Origin: JAWKNZ01 sp041391425
GTDB taxonomy: Bacteria; Bdellovibrionota_B; Oligoflexia; Oligoflexales; JAWKNZ01
NCBI GenBank assembly: GCA_041391425.1
Contig: JAWKNZ010000022.1
Coordinates: forward strand, 1-38,237
Direction of reading: 5' to 3'
DNA: 38,237 bases
In this document: positions 26,042 through 34,533 of the stretch, piece by piece
Layout of the letters: every line of letters starts with the position of its first letter
Numbering within the stretch: the first letter of the stretch is position 1
The notes under the pieces: model-generated
Seen by the model: only the letters and a program-made list of their open reading frames with translations
The model's database searches: none
What the model was told of the DNA's origin: nothing
Translations under genes and position numbers: made by a program

Positions 26042-26956
26042 GTGGAAAAGATTAATTCCATTCAAAATAACGTCAACCGAAGCATTTTGGAAGAAAGCAA
26101 AAAACCAAAGAAAAGATCTTTAGTTATAACCATAAGTTCAGGAAAAGGTGGTGTTGGGAAAACATTAACCACGGTAAATTTTGCTCTCGCTGCAAGTAGA
26201 ATGGGGCTAAAAGTATTGATTTTCGACGGTGATCTCGGGCTTGCAAATGTGGATGTTGTTTTAGGATTACAAGCTCGGTACAATATAAGAGACGTATTTA
26301 ATGGCCACGCTAAAATAGAAGATATAATTCTTGATGGACCTTTAGGAGTTAAAATTATTCCATCGGGATCGGGAATAGCAAGCTTACAGCAACTAACTCT
26401 TTTACAAAAGCAATTGCTAGCTAGCGAGCTCTATTCTCTAGATGGTCTTTTTGACATCGTATTGATAGATACTGGTGCTGGAATTTCTGACAATGTCATT
26501 CATTTGAATCTCATCGCAGATCAATCAATTGTTGTCACAACTCCAGAGCCACATGCAATGACAGATGCATACGCATTAATAAAAGTAATTAAAGAGAGTC
26601 GCAGCACCTGTTTAACTAGCTTATTGGTCAATATGACTAGAACTGAAAGCGAGGGGCAGAATGTAGCGAAGAGAATTTGTGATGTAGCAGAAAAATTCAT
26701 GAATTCTCATATTAAATACCTTGGAAGTGTCCCACAAGATGCCCAGGTATCACGATCAGTTCTAATTCGACGAGCAATTTCGGAGGATAGTATACATACC
26801 CTTTCAGGCCAAGCGTGGAATAAAATCGCTCGCTCCATGCTCAGTAGACATATCCAATTAAGTTCTACAGAGGGACCACAGGATAGATCATTTTGGCAAG
26901 ATTTGATCTGGACTCAACACGAGAGTCAAAATCCTCTAGCAGTCGGGGCTATGTAA
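26042..26956 (+). CDS. flhG: Flagellar number regulator FlhG (FleN/MinD-like ATPase)
   Basis: 304 residues from a GTG start supported by AAGAGG; an in-frame stop at 26030 excludes a longer form. The deviant Walker A is GKGGVGKT (34-41), followed by FDGDLGLANVDVVLGL, LIDTGAGI (DTxAG-like) and TTPEPHAMTDAYALIKV, all typical of FlhG. The ATPase dimerises at the membrane and, with FlhF, limits flagella to the right number. The N-terminal segment (1-26) lacks the DQAxxLR helix that in other FlhG proteins activates the FlhF GTPase. It follows flhF by 63 bases. Confidence 0.95.
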   Translation: MEKINSIQNNVNRSILEESKKPKKRSLVITISSGKGGVGKTLTTVNFALAASRMGLKVLIFDGDLGLANVDVVLGLQARYNIRDVFNGHAKIEDIILDGPLGVKIIPSGSGIASLQQLTLLQKQLLASELYSLDGLFDIVLIDTGAGISDNVIHLNLIADQSIVVTTPEPHAMTDAYALIKVIKESRSTCLTSLLVNMTRTESEGQNVAKRICDVAEKFMNSHIKYLGSVPQDAQVSRSVLIRRAISEDSIHTLSGQAWNKIARSMLSRHIQLSSTEGPQDRSFWQDLIWTQHESQNPLAVGAM

Positions 26957-27020
26957 GCAGATAGATATACTCAGATAAACCATTAATGGTCGCTTGGAAA
27001 TATTATAGAAGGACGTTTAG

Positions 27021-27779
27021 ATGAAGGGACTGGTTAAACGCTATAAGCAAGATACTCAAGGCGTAGATGGTAAACTGCGTGATCAGTTAATCATGGATTA
27101 CGCACCACTAATACGCTTTGTCGCCCAACGAATCGCCTCTAGACTCCCGTCGAGTATTGATATCGACGATTTAATCAGTGCTGGCGTAATTGGACTTATG
27201 GATGCCATTGAAAAATACGACCCCAGCCGTGATAACAAATTCAAAACATACGCCGAATTTAGGATACGCGGAGCAATTTTAGACGAACTTCGAGCTCAAG
27301 ATTGGGTTCCGCGTTCAGTACGAGACAAAGCGAAAAAAATTGAACGCATGTATGCAGTTCTAGAACAAAGATTTGGTAGAGCCGTTAGCGATCAAGAAAT
27401 ATCCGAAGCTCTAGGCATGGATTTAGAAGAATATTATTCAATGGTTGCAAAAGTAAAGGCAGTTACCTTACTTTCTGTGGATGAATTGGCAGGACCTAAC
27501 CACGGAGACCGTAAAAGTCTTTTAGAATGCCTAGAAAATACAAACTCTAAAAATCCTTTTGCACAACTTAAAAGCAAAGGTCTTAGAGATCTATTGATGC
27601 AAAACATTGAAGAACTCCCAGAAAAACAAAAATTAGTGCTCTCACTTTATTATTACGAAGATCTCAACTTAAAAGAAATCGGCGGAATATTAGACGTTAC
27701 CGAGTCAAGGGTTAGCCAACTTCACACTCAGGCTGTAGAAAAACTAAGGTCGCGCTTAAAGAACGTCTTACAAGATTAA
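27021..27779 (+). CDS. fliA: Flagellar sigma factor FliA (sigma-28)
   Basis: 252 residues. Region 2 includes YAPLIRFVAQRIASRLPSSI, DIDDLISAGVIGLMDAIEKY and FRIRGAILDELRAQDWVPRS, which are diagnostic for FliA/WhiG sigma factors. Region 3 spans about 95-165. Region 4 has ELPEKQKLVLSLYYYEDLNL, KEIGGILDVTESRVSQLH and TQAVEKLR. It directs late flagellar genes (flagellin, chemotaxis) once hook assembly is done. No flgM is in this window. It follows flhG by 64 bases with AAGGACG before the ATG. Confidence 0.98.
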   Translation: MKGLVKRYKQDTQGVDGKLRDQLIMDYAPLIRFVAQRIASRLPSSIDIDDLISAGVIGLMDAIEKYDPSRDNKFKTYAEFRIRGAILDELRAQDWVPRSVRDKAKKIERMYAVLEQRFGRAVSDQEISEALGMDLEEYYSMVAKVKAVTLLSVDELAGPNHGDRKSLLECLENTNSKNPFAQLKSKGLRDLLMQNIEELPEKQKLVLSLYYYEDLNLKEIGGILDVTESRVSQLHTQAVEKLRSRLKNVLQD

Positions 27780-27895
27780 AGTTTAATTTTCAGACATCAA
27801 TATCATTAAGAAATAAATAACACACAAAGCTCAGCTTTAGTGAATAAATTTCATCAAGATTTTTTTATCATAGCTTTTAAATCAGGAGTTTGACC

Positions 27896-28306
27896 ATGGC
27901 CTTAGGCAAACCAGACATGAAGTTTTTAGTAGTCGACGACTTTCCAACAATGCGCAGGATAGTAAAAACACTATTACGACAAAATGGTTACCACAATTTT
28001 ATTGAAGCAGAAGATGGGCAAGCAGCATATCGGACTCTAAAAGAAAACCCTGATGTAGAAATGATAGTTTCTGACTGGAACATGCCAAATATGACTGGTC
28101 TAGAGCTTTTAAAAGCAGTTCGTGCTGATCCTAAATTTAAACATCTACCGTTCCTTATGGTTACAGCAGAAGCTGAGAAAGACAATATTATCGAAGCTGT
28201 GAAAGCAGGAGTAAGTAATTACGTAGTAAAACCATTCACCGGTGAAACACTTAACGAAAAATTGAAAAAGATTTTCCAATCTATCAACAGCCAAAAGGCT
28301 AGCTGA
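27896..28306 (+). CDS. cheY: Chemotaxis response regulator CheY
   Basis: 136 residues from the ATG at 27896. A TTG at 27890 is in frame, but AGGAG at 27884-27888 is 7 bases from the ATG, so the ATG is used. A single receiver domain, very close to enterobacterial CheY: KFLVVDDFPTMRRIVKTLLR (acidic pair D14-D15), phosphoacceptor D60 in VSDWNMPNM, T90 in VTAEA, Y109 and K112 in YVVKPFTGETL. Phospho-CheY binds the FliM peptide and reverses the motor. It sits 116 bases after fliA; no cheA, cheZ or cheB is seen here. Confidence 0.97.
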   Translation: MALGKPDMKFLVVDDFPTMRRIVKTLLRQNGYHNFIEAEDGQAAYRTLKENPDVEMIVSDWNMPNMTGLELLKAVRADPKFKHLPFLMVTAEAEKDNIIEAVKAGVSNYVVKPFTGETLNEKLKKIFQSINSQKAS

Positions 28307-28413
28307 TGATGAAAAAAATTGGGATTGTTTTTAAAGAAGCAAGATCTTGATTCGTGTTAACTAAGGTCAAAACTAATGATCCATAACAAAAGAAAAGCTA
28401 AAAAGGATAGGGC

Positions 28414-28833
28414 ATGGCAATAGAAAAAGAACCCTTTAACGAGGAACTCATCCGCAATTATCCCAGCTCAAACAAAAAAGTTTCTGTAACAGTACAGCCC
28501 TATTGCCTCAATAATGAGGACTTAAGTTGTGATGAAAAAGCAGTCACAACTTATATCAGCCCATACGGCCTTGAATTTCAAACACCCACAGAATATCCAC
28601 AAGGCACATTGCTAAAAATCAATGTAAAAATACCTGATTACTGGGGGCGTAAGCAGAAGCTTGTGGAATACCAACGCATAGATGATCCCCTTACATTTAA
28701 AGTTTTAGCTAAAGTGATAAAAACAGAAGAAATTGGAAAAAGAGGGAGAAAAAAACTTACTCTAGTACAGACAGTAAACATTGATTCGATCGATGAAGAA
28801 GTTCTCAAAAGCTATTTACAAGAGGCAAAATGA
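28414..28833 (+). CDS. PilZ-like protein, Arg motif missing
   Basis: 139 residues. The central segment TYISPYGLEFQTPTEYPQGT, then LLKINVKIPDYW and FKVLAKVIKTEE, follows the PilZ pattern (xxSxxGL, then Gxxlxlxl, then a V/L-rich strand). The N-terminal RxxxR that binds c-di-GMP in canonical PilZ is absent; the equivalent stretch is KKVSVTVQPY. It may be a non-binding PilZ, as are some YcgR-like or PilZ partner proteins. AAAAAGGAT precedes the ATG. It shares an ATGA overlap with the next gene and follows cheY by 107 bases, so a motility role is likely by context. Confidence 0.5.
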   Translation: MAIEKEPFNEELIRNYPSSNKKVSVTVQPYCLNNEDLSCDEKAVTTYISPYGLEFQTPTEYPQGTLLKINVKIPDYWGRKQKLVEYQRIDDPLTFKVLAKVIKTEEIGKRGRKKLTLVQTVNIDSIDEEVLKSYLQEAK

Positions 28834-29420
28834 TAACTGCACTGCTAATTATTTTATTCTTATTAGATATTGGGCTCTTATTCTTGTTTTTGAACGTCAA
28901 TAAAAAGCAAGAGTCACATAGTGATTTACTAACTGACCTAACAGAAGAAAGACGTTTGCTGACTGAACTAAGAAACTCTATCAAAGAAGAGTTAACATCA
29001 GCTCAAGAAAGAAATAAAGAAACAGTTGCAAAAGTATCGCATATCGCTGCTGAAGCAGAACAAGAAATGCGCTCTGGCGGACAATCTTTAGCCTCTGGTA
29101 TGGAAGAAATTATTACCGAGCTAGGAAGCAAGTTTGATAAACCATTAAAAGAGCTGGCCAAAAGACAAGCGTCAACCACAGTCTTGTTAAAGCGCCTAGA
29201 TCAAGAAAGCAACCGGCTACAAAAGCTCATCAATAGAGGCGAAAGATTACTCAAATTCTTTGACCAAAAAACACCTTTCAATGACGTACTCAAAGAAATT
29301 GAAACAAAACGTTATGAAGACTGTTTAAGCCTTCTATCTCAAGGTATGCCTAGTGAAAAAGTAGCAACCGAATTGGGGATGAGTAGATCAGAAGTCGAAC
29401 TGATATCATCACTATCATAG
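28830..29420 (+). CDS. Membrane-anchored coiled-coil protein, DUF2802-like
   Basis: 196 residues. One N-terminal membrane helix (about 2-23) is followed by a long heptad region (about 25-140), then a compact C-terminal helical domain YEDCLSLLSQGMPSEKVATE ending in LGMSRSEVELISSLS. That last part resembles DUF2802, whose members I recall close to chemotaxis and flagellar genes in Pseudomonas and Vibrio. It starts inside the previous stop (ATGA), so the two genes are translationally coupled. Function unknown; a structural role at the motor or the envelope is possible. Confidence 0.6.
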   Translation: MITALLIILFLLDIGLLFLFLNVNKKQESHSDLLTDLTEERRLLTELRNSIKEELTSAQERNKETVAKVSHIAAEAEQEMRSGGQSLASGMEEIITELGSKFDKPLKELAKRQASTTVLLKRLDQESNRLQKLINRGERLLKFFDQKTPFNDVLKEIETKRYEDCLSLLSQGMPSEKVATELGMSRSEVELISSLS

Positions 29421-29456
29421 CTTTTAACGCATAGAAGCACTCACAACAAATCGTAC

Positions 29457-30242
29457 TCAGTGGAGACTTAAGTAGTTCAAGACATCCTCATACAACTGAC
29501 TCGGCCTCTCCGCCAATAATAAATGGCCTGCCCCTTTATATGTAATCAGCCTTGAGTTAAAAATAGAGTTATGCAAAAACTCTGCACAAGAAAAATCGAT
29601 GATACTGTCTTCATCACCATGAATAATCAACGTCGGGCAGGTTATCTTTTCTAGTTTTAAGGAAGTGAAAGAGAAAGAGCGTAAGGCTCGCTTTTGCTCG
29701 CCTGCCATTACAGAAAAACCCCCCTGATTCACTTGCAAGAGAATCTGCTTCGCCATTGCCTTAACAAGAAGCTGATTTTGACGAAAAAAAGAAGTACTAA
29801 AATAAGGCTTTAATGCAGCTGTAGTTTCCTCAATAGTCGTCCCCCAGTCAACATCTTCGACTCTTGCCGCTTTTTCTTCTGCAAATGTAGATATTAAGCA
29901 AAGACTACTCACACGCTGAGGCCGCCGCAAAGCCGTCATTTGGGAGATAAGACCTCCCATAGAGATCCCTAAAAGGGCGCTCGTACCAATACCTAATTCA
30001 TCCCACAATGCCAACACATCGCAGCTCATATCATCAATAGAAAAGGGAGAGTCTGTCCTTGTCTTCCCCGCTCCTCGATTGTCAAAAGTAAGAACTCGAA
30101 ACCCTCCTTCAATAAGCTTTTTAGCCATCAAACGAAAATCACTACTGGTACGAGTATGTCCATTGACCAAAGTTACCCATGGACCATGGGTACCATAAGA
30201 TTCATAATAAAGATGCACTCCACTTCCATCTAAATAAGCCAT
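29457..30242 (-). CDS. Alpha/beta hydrolase
   Basis: 261 residues. The alpha/beta fold has oxyanion-hole segment NGHTRTS (27-33), FDNRGAGKT (53-61), the nucleophile elbow GISMGG with S94, acid D212 in HGDEDS and H240 in GAGHLLLAERP. The cap region (about 125-185) is short. This looks like the MhpC/RsbQ/BioH-type branch, but the substrate cannot be told from the sequence. GGGGGTATATAAATT lies before the ATG. It converges on the DUF2802-like gene and is transcribed alone. Confidence 0.92.
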   Translation of the reverse strand: MAYLDGSGVHLYYESYGTHGPWVTLVNGHTRTSSDFRLMAKKLIEGGFRVLTFDNRGAGKTRTDSPFSIDDMSCDVLALWDELGIGTSALLGISMGGLISQMTALRRPQRVSSLCLISTFAEEKAARVEDVDWGTTIEETTAALKPYFSTSFFRQNQLLVKAMAKQILLQVNQGGFSVMAGEQKRALRSFSFTSLKLEKITCPTLIIHGDEDSIIDFSCAEFLHNSIFNSRLITYKGAGHLLLAERPSQLYEDVLNYLSLH

Positions 30243-30628
30243 AATTTATATACCCCCTTTTTTGCCGCATTAGAGGCTATCCAAAGTCTTAATACCCAAC
30301 ATATTAGGAGATTCTTCAGCCTTACAATTTGCTAACCCACTTTGCCAATACACATCAAGCTTGTTTACTTGAAGAGCCCTCACATCCTTTCTTATAACCA
30401 CCAAAACAACAGAAAATTGTATAATTCGTATTCAAAAATAAATTTTTGCTATGATATGAATCAACTTGTTTTGCTTAATTAATTCTCATTTCTCAACTGC
30501 TCACTCGTTACCTATAATCAAAGCCCTCTGGGACATGATTTTTACTTCAAAACTAACCACAAGCCTTGAGTATCAATGATTTTAAATTTTATTCTCCTCT
30601 ATCTCCTGCCCCGCAAGCATTCCAAGAA
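30243..30628. other. Intergenic region between hydrolase and nrd genes
   Basis: About 390 bases between divergent transcripts. It should hold the leftward promoter of the hydrolase gene. I see no gene, strong hairpin or repeat here; the clear regulatory sites for nrdA lie just to its right (30629-30676). Confidence 0.4.
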
Positions 30629-30676
30629 ACACCATATTTAGTGCTTTACAAAGACTTTGAACGCTAGATATGATTT
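30629..30676 (+). promoter_or_regulatory. NrdR-type operator pair over the nrdA promoter
   Basis: Box 1, ACACCATATTTAGTGC (30629-30644), matches the NrdR consensus ACACTATATATAGTGT at 13 of 16 positions. Box 2, ACGCTAGATATGATTT (30661-30676), matches at about 10 of 16. Their start-to-start spacing is 32 bases, about three helix turns, as usual for NrdR box pairs. Between and over them lies a promoter: -35 TTTACA (30645-30650) and -10 TATGAT (30669-30674), 18 bases apart. NrdR represses ribonucleotide reductase genes when dATP is high. nrdR itself is not in the window. Confidence 0.65.
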
Positions 30677-30870
30677 TACTTGAGCCAGGTATACATAAAT
30701 TTTATTTCCTAAGGCAGATCTTTGGTGGCCGGCATGAGCTCGCCCAATTAAGAGATGAGGAGATATTTGTTTTGACTCAAAAATTGTTTTTCGAGCGCAA
30801 ATCACTTCCGTTAACAAACGTCAATGTAGTGGCGTTCGATATTATAACGCCAGAAGAGGGGCAGATATGA
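30670..30870 (+). CDS. Doubtful small ORF upstream of nrdA
   Basis: 66 residues, ending in an ATGA overlap with nrdA, which would suggest coupling. However, its ATG coincides with the -10 box of the likely nrdA promoter (30669-30674), so this message would start after the ATG. No ribosome site is visible before it and the protein (GGRHELAQLRDEEIFVLTQK in its middle) has no known domain. It may be translated from an upstream promoter, or it may be the nrdA leader read by chance. Confidence 0.25.
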   Translation: MILLEPGIHKFYFLRQIFGGRHELAQLRDEEIFVLTQKLFFERKSLPLTNVNVVAFDIITPEEGQI

Positions 30871-33245
30871 ATATAACCGAAACAACTGAATTCCGATTGA
30901 ATCCAAACCCTGTTATTCCAGATGACGATAGTCAGATGCGTGTTCGGCATCGTGATGGCAGTTATGAACCCGTTGATGTTATTAAAATAACCAAAAAAGT
31001 TGCCCGCTGCGGCGCAGGCTTAAAGCATATCAACCCCTATCTAGTAGCGAGTAAGGCCATTAGTGGCATTTATGATGGAGTAACAACCGCAGAACTAGAT
31101 GATCTTATGATGCAGACAGCAGCCATGATGATTTCGGAGGAGCCAGAATACTCCAAATTGGCAGCACGACTGCTAACTGCTTCAATTGACAAAGAAGTTG
31201 CTGCCCTTAATATCCATTCTTTTGCACAATCGATTCTATACGGACATAAAGTTGGCTTAATCTCCGATCAAGTAGCAGGTTTTGTGGCAAATAATGCCGC
31301 AGCTCTAAATATGTCCATTATGGAAGAGCGTTGTGATTTATTTCATTTTTTTGGACTTAAAACTGTCTACGATCGCTATCTATTAAAAGATCCCGACACT
31401 AGACAAATTATAGAAACACCACAGTTTTTCCTGATGCGAGTAGCATGTGGGTTATGTAGCTCAGTTGAAGAAGTACTAGAGTTTTATCAACTAATATCTT
31501 CCTTTGAATACATGCCATCGACCCCCACATTATTTAATTCCGGAACAAAGCACGCACAAATGTCTTCTTGCTATTTACTCGATTCACCAGAAGATAGTCT
31601 AAAGAGTATCTATGATAAATACTCTGACGTAGCTATGCTCTCAAAGTTTGCTGGCGGTATTGGCCTTGCCTTTACTAGAATTCGCTCTCGAGGCTCCCTA
31701 ATTCGTGGAACTAATGGTAAATCAAATGGCATCGTTCCATTTCTTAAAACACTAGATTCTTCGATCGCTGCCGTCAATCAAGGTGGTAAGCGCAAAGGGG
31801 CAGCATGTGTATACCTCGAAACTTGGCATGCCGACATTCTAGAATTTTTGTCACTAAGAGATAATACTGGCGATCATTCCCAACGAACCCATAATTTAAA
31901 CCTTGCCAACTGGATTCCAGACCTATTTATGGAGCGTGTCGAAAAAGATGAGTTATGGTCATTGTTTGATCCTTCAGTAACGCCTGGGTTAACTGATACT
32001 TACGGCGATGAATTCCGTAGTTTGTACTTAGAAGCAGAGGGTAACAAACAATACACTAAACAGATCCCTGCGCGAGAACTTTATGCATTAATGATGAAAA
32101 CTATCGCACAAACAGGCAATGGTTGGATGACATTTAAAGATGCCGCCAATCTCAAGTCGAACCAAACAGGGAAACCTGAAAATGTCATCCATTTGTCAAA
32201 CCTTTGCACCGAAATCCTTGAAGTAACATCCAATCAAGAAGCTGCAGTTTGTAACTTAGGATCCATCAATCTTGGACACTACGTCCGAGATAACACCTTC
32301 GATTTCGAAAAATTAGGAAAAAATGTCAAAATAGCTGTCAAATATTTAGACCGCGTCGTTGACATAAATTTCTACCCGATAGAACAAGCCAAACGCTCCA
32401 ATAGCAAGTGGCGCCCAATTGGACTTGGGACTATGGGATTACAAAACGTCTTCTTCGAACTTGACATACCTTTTGACTCTGAAGAAGCTCAAGACCTGTC
32501 AACAAAAATACAGGAAGAAATATATTTCAACGCTCTAAGCGCTTCTGCAGAACTTGCCGAACTACACGGCCCTCATGATGCATTTACCGAGACGAGAGCA
32601 GCGCAAGGACTCTTGCAATTTGATCTTTGGGACATAACTCCAAAAGATCAAAATCGTTGGAATAACCTTAAAGAAAGGATCAAAAAATCCGGCCTCAGAA
32701 ACTCGCTAACGATCGCCATAGCTCCAACTGCAACAATCGCTTCTATCACCGGAGCATATGAATGCATCGAACCACAAGTATCTAACCTTTTCAAAAGAGA
32801 GACTCTATCTGGAGAATTTTTACAAATAAATTCTTATCTTGTAAAAGCTTTGCGTAAAAGAGGACTTTGGAACAGAGAGATAAGAGAAAAAATAAAACTC
32901 GCTGAAGGCTCAATCCAAAACATAAATGAAATACCTGATGAGATTAAAAAGGTATATAGGACTGCGTGGGAAATCCCACAAAAAAGGTTAATAGACATGG
33001 CTGTAGGACGCGGGGCTTATATTGACCAAAGTCAATCTCTAAATTTATTTATGGAAAACCCTAATATCGGTAGGCTTTCATCTATGTATGCCTATGCTTG
33101 GAAGCAAGGCTTAAAGACCACCTACTACTTACGATCCCGCAGCGCTACACGAATAAACAAGACTACTGTATCTTCGCAAGCAAATGCTTTGGAGGCTGTA
33201 GCTTGCTCTTTAGAAAACCCAGAGGCATGCGAAGCTTGCCAATAA
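30867..33245 (+). CDS. nrdA: Ribonucleoside-diphosphate reductase alpha subunit, class Ia
   Basis: 792 residues. An N-terminal ATP-cone (about 24-110, starting MRVRHRDGSYEPVDVIKITK) provides dATP feedback. Active-site residues are visible: C235 in SSCYLLD and C462 in AAVCNLGSIN for the redox pair, and the N-x-C-x-E motif N445-C447-E449 in NLCTEI with the thiyl radical C447. The C-terminal tail ends CEACQ, the swinging CxxC (C788, C791) that is reduced by thioredoxin or glutaredoxin. It converts ribonucleotides to deoxyribonucleotides using the radical made by NrdB. GAGGGGCAG precedes the ATG. Length is normal. Confidence 0.98.
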   Translation: MNITETTEFRLNPNPVIPDDDSQMRVRHRDGSYEPVDVIKITKKVARCGAGLKHINPYLVASKAISGIYDGVTTAELDDLMMQTAAMMISEEPEYSKLAARLLTASIDKEVAALNIHSFAQSILYGHKVGLISDQVAGFVANNAAALNMSIMEERCDLFHFFGLKTVYDRYLLKDPDTRQIIETPQFFLMRVACGLCSSVEEVLEFYQLISSFEYMPSTPTLFNSGTKHAQMSSCYLLDSPEDSLKSIYDKYSDVAMLSKFAGGIGLAFTRIRSRGSLIRGTNGKSNGIVPFLKTLDSSIAAVNQGGKRKGAACVYLETWHADILEFLSLRDNTGDHSQRTHNLNLANWIPDLFMERVEKDELWSLFDPSVTPGLTDTYGDEFRSLYLEAEGNKQYTKQIPARELYALMMKTIAQTGNGWMTFKDAANLKSNQTGKPENVIHLSNLCTEILEVTSNQEAAVCNLGSINLGHYVRDNTFDFEKLGKNVKIAVKYLDRVVDINFYPIEQAKRSNSKWRPIGLGTMGLQNVFFELDIPFDSEEAQDLSTKIQEEIYFNALSASAELAELHGPHDAFTETRAAQGLLQFDLWDITPKDQNRWNNLKERIKKSGLRNSLTIAIAPTATIASITGAYECIEPQVSNLFKRETLSGEFLQINSYLVKALRKRGLWNREIREKIKLAEGSIQNINEIPDEIKKVYRTAWEIPQKRLIDMAVGRGAYIDQSQSLNLFMENPNIGRLSSMYAYAWKQGLKTTYYLRSRSATRINKTTVSSQANALEAVACSLENPEACEACQ

Positions 33246-33317
33246 ACATAGCCAATCAAAAAATTTTGATCGGCTTCCTATTTAAGAAAAGCAAATGACA
33301 GAGAAAAGGAAATAGTT

Positions 33318-34313
33318 ATGATATTAGACCCAGGTATGAACTTGACTTTAAGACCGATGAAGTATCCACATTTATATCAAATGTATCTCGACGCTATTAA
33401 AAACACTTGGACCGTGGATGAAGTTGATTTATCTCAAGATGTTAATGACTTACAAAGAATGTCGCCAGCAGAGCAGCATTTAATTAAACGCCTTGTCGCC
33501 TTTTTTGCTACCGGCGATACGATTGTTGCGAACAACCTCGTCTTGAATCTATACCAACACATCAACTGTCCAGAAGGACGCATGTACCTATCTAGACAAC
33601 TATATGAAGAAGCTTTACATGTTCAATTTTATCTTACGCTTCTAGACACCTACCTTCCAAATGACAAAGAAAGAGCCGAAGCTTTTTCCGCTATAGAAAA
33701 AATCCCCTCTATCAAACAAAAAGGAGAATTTTGCTTTAAATGGATAGATTCCATTAAAAATCTACATCAAACGAACACAAAAGAAGAAAGACGTAGTTTT
33801 CTTCTTAATTTGATTTGTTTTGCTGGCTGTATTGAAGGTTTATTCTTCTTCGCTGCTTTTGCTTACGTGTATTTCTTAAGATCCAAAGGCTACCTACACG
33901 GATTAGCTACAGGAACAAATTGGGTCTTTCGAGACGAAAGTTGCCATATGAATTTTGCCTTTTCCGTCATCCAGCAAATCCGCAAAGAAGAACCTGACTT
34001 ATTCAATCAAGATTTGGAAAGAAAAATCATCGCAATGATCGACGATGCTATCTCTTGCGAAATGGTTTTCGCTAAAGACGTAAGTCAATTTGGTTTAATA
34101 GGCCTGACCGAAAGAGACATGCGCAAATACCTCGAGTATGTAGGCGATCAAAGATTTATGAGCCTAGGAATGCAGCCAGTCTATCAATCAAAAAACCCAT
34201 TCTCATTTATGGAGCTACAAGACGTACAAGAACTCACTAACTTTTTCGAGCGCCGTGTTGCCGCTTATCAAGTTGGAATTGAGGGAGAAGTTTCATTTAA
34301 CGAAGATTTTTAA
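33318..34313 (+). CDS. nrdB: Ribonucleoside-diphosphate reductase beta subunit, class Ia
   Basis: 331 residues, ferritin-like. Metal ligands in order: D67 (ATGDTIVANN), E98 and H101 (YEEALHVQFY), an E in CIEGLFFFAA, and E and H in FRDESCHMNF. The radical tyrosine is Y105, at the same offset from H101 as Y122 from H118 in the E. coli enzyme, so this is a tyrosyl-radical (Ia-type) rather than a Phe-substituted Mn/Fe protein. The gene follows nrdA by 72 bases with AAAAGGAAAT before the ATG. It carries the radical that starts NrdA chemistry. Confidence 0.97.
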   Translation: MILDPGMNLTLRPMKYPHLYQMYLDAIKNTWTVDEVDLSQDVNDLQRMSPAEQHLIKRLVAFFATGDTIVANNLVLNLYQHINCPEGRMYLSRQLYEEALHVQFYLTLLDTYLPNDKERAEAFSAIEKIPSIKQKGEFCFKWIDSIKNLHQTNTKEERRSFLLNLICFAGCIEGLFFFAAFAYVYFLRSKGYLHGLATGTNWVFRDESCHMNFAFSVIQQIRKEEPDLFNQDLERKIIAMIDDAISCEMVFAKDVSQFGLIGLTERDMRKYLEYVGDQRFMSLGMQPVYQSKNPFSFMELQDVQELTNFFERRVAAYQVGIEGEVSFNEDF

Positions 34314-34355
34314 TAAGAAGAGCAACAGGGCAGTCATACCAGCCAAGATTTAAAA

Positions 34356-34514
34356 ATGTGTCATCGCCATATATTTAAAAAGCTAACTGGCTGGCCTTAC
34401 TTTCGACTTCTCCAGCAGGGGCTGGATGCCAAAATTTTCAATAAGGATGAGCAAGATCTTAAAGACAAAAAAAGATGGGAACAATTTAAAGGATGTATCG
34501 CCTCATCAAATTAA
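34356..34514 (+). CDS. Possible small protein, 52 residues
   Basis: Reading frame from ATG 34356 to TAA 34514, 42 bases after nrdB and on the same strand. The product is charged and helical (GWPYFRLLQQGLDAKIFNKD in the middle), with two cysteines far apart and no known domain. There is no clear ribosome site (only AGATTTAAAA). It might be a small accessory protein of the nrd unit, but could equally be chance. Confidence 0.3.
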   Translation: MCHRHIFKKLTGWPYFRLLQQGLDAKIFNKDEQDLKDKKRWEQFKGCIASSN

Positions 34515-34533
34515 GAGAGCTATCATCAAATTT

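Noticed and set aside
26042..26956. ParA or MinD rather than FlhG
   Set aside because: Position between flhF and fliA and the FlhG-type segments after Walker A fit FlhG; no minC/minE or parB nearby.
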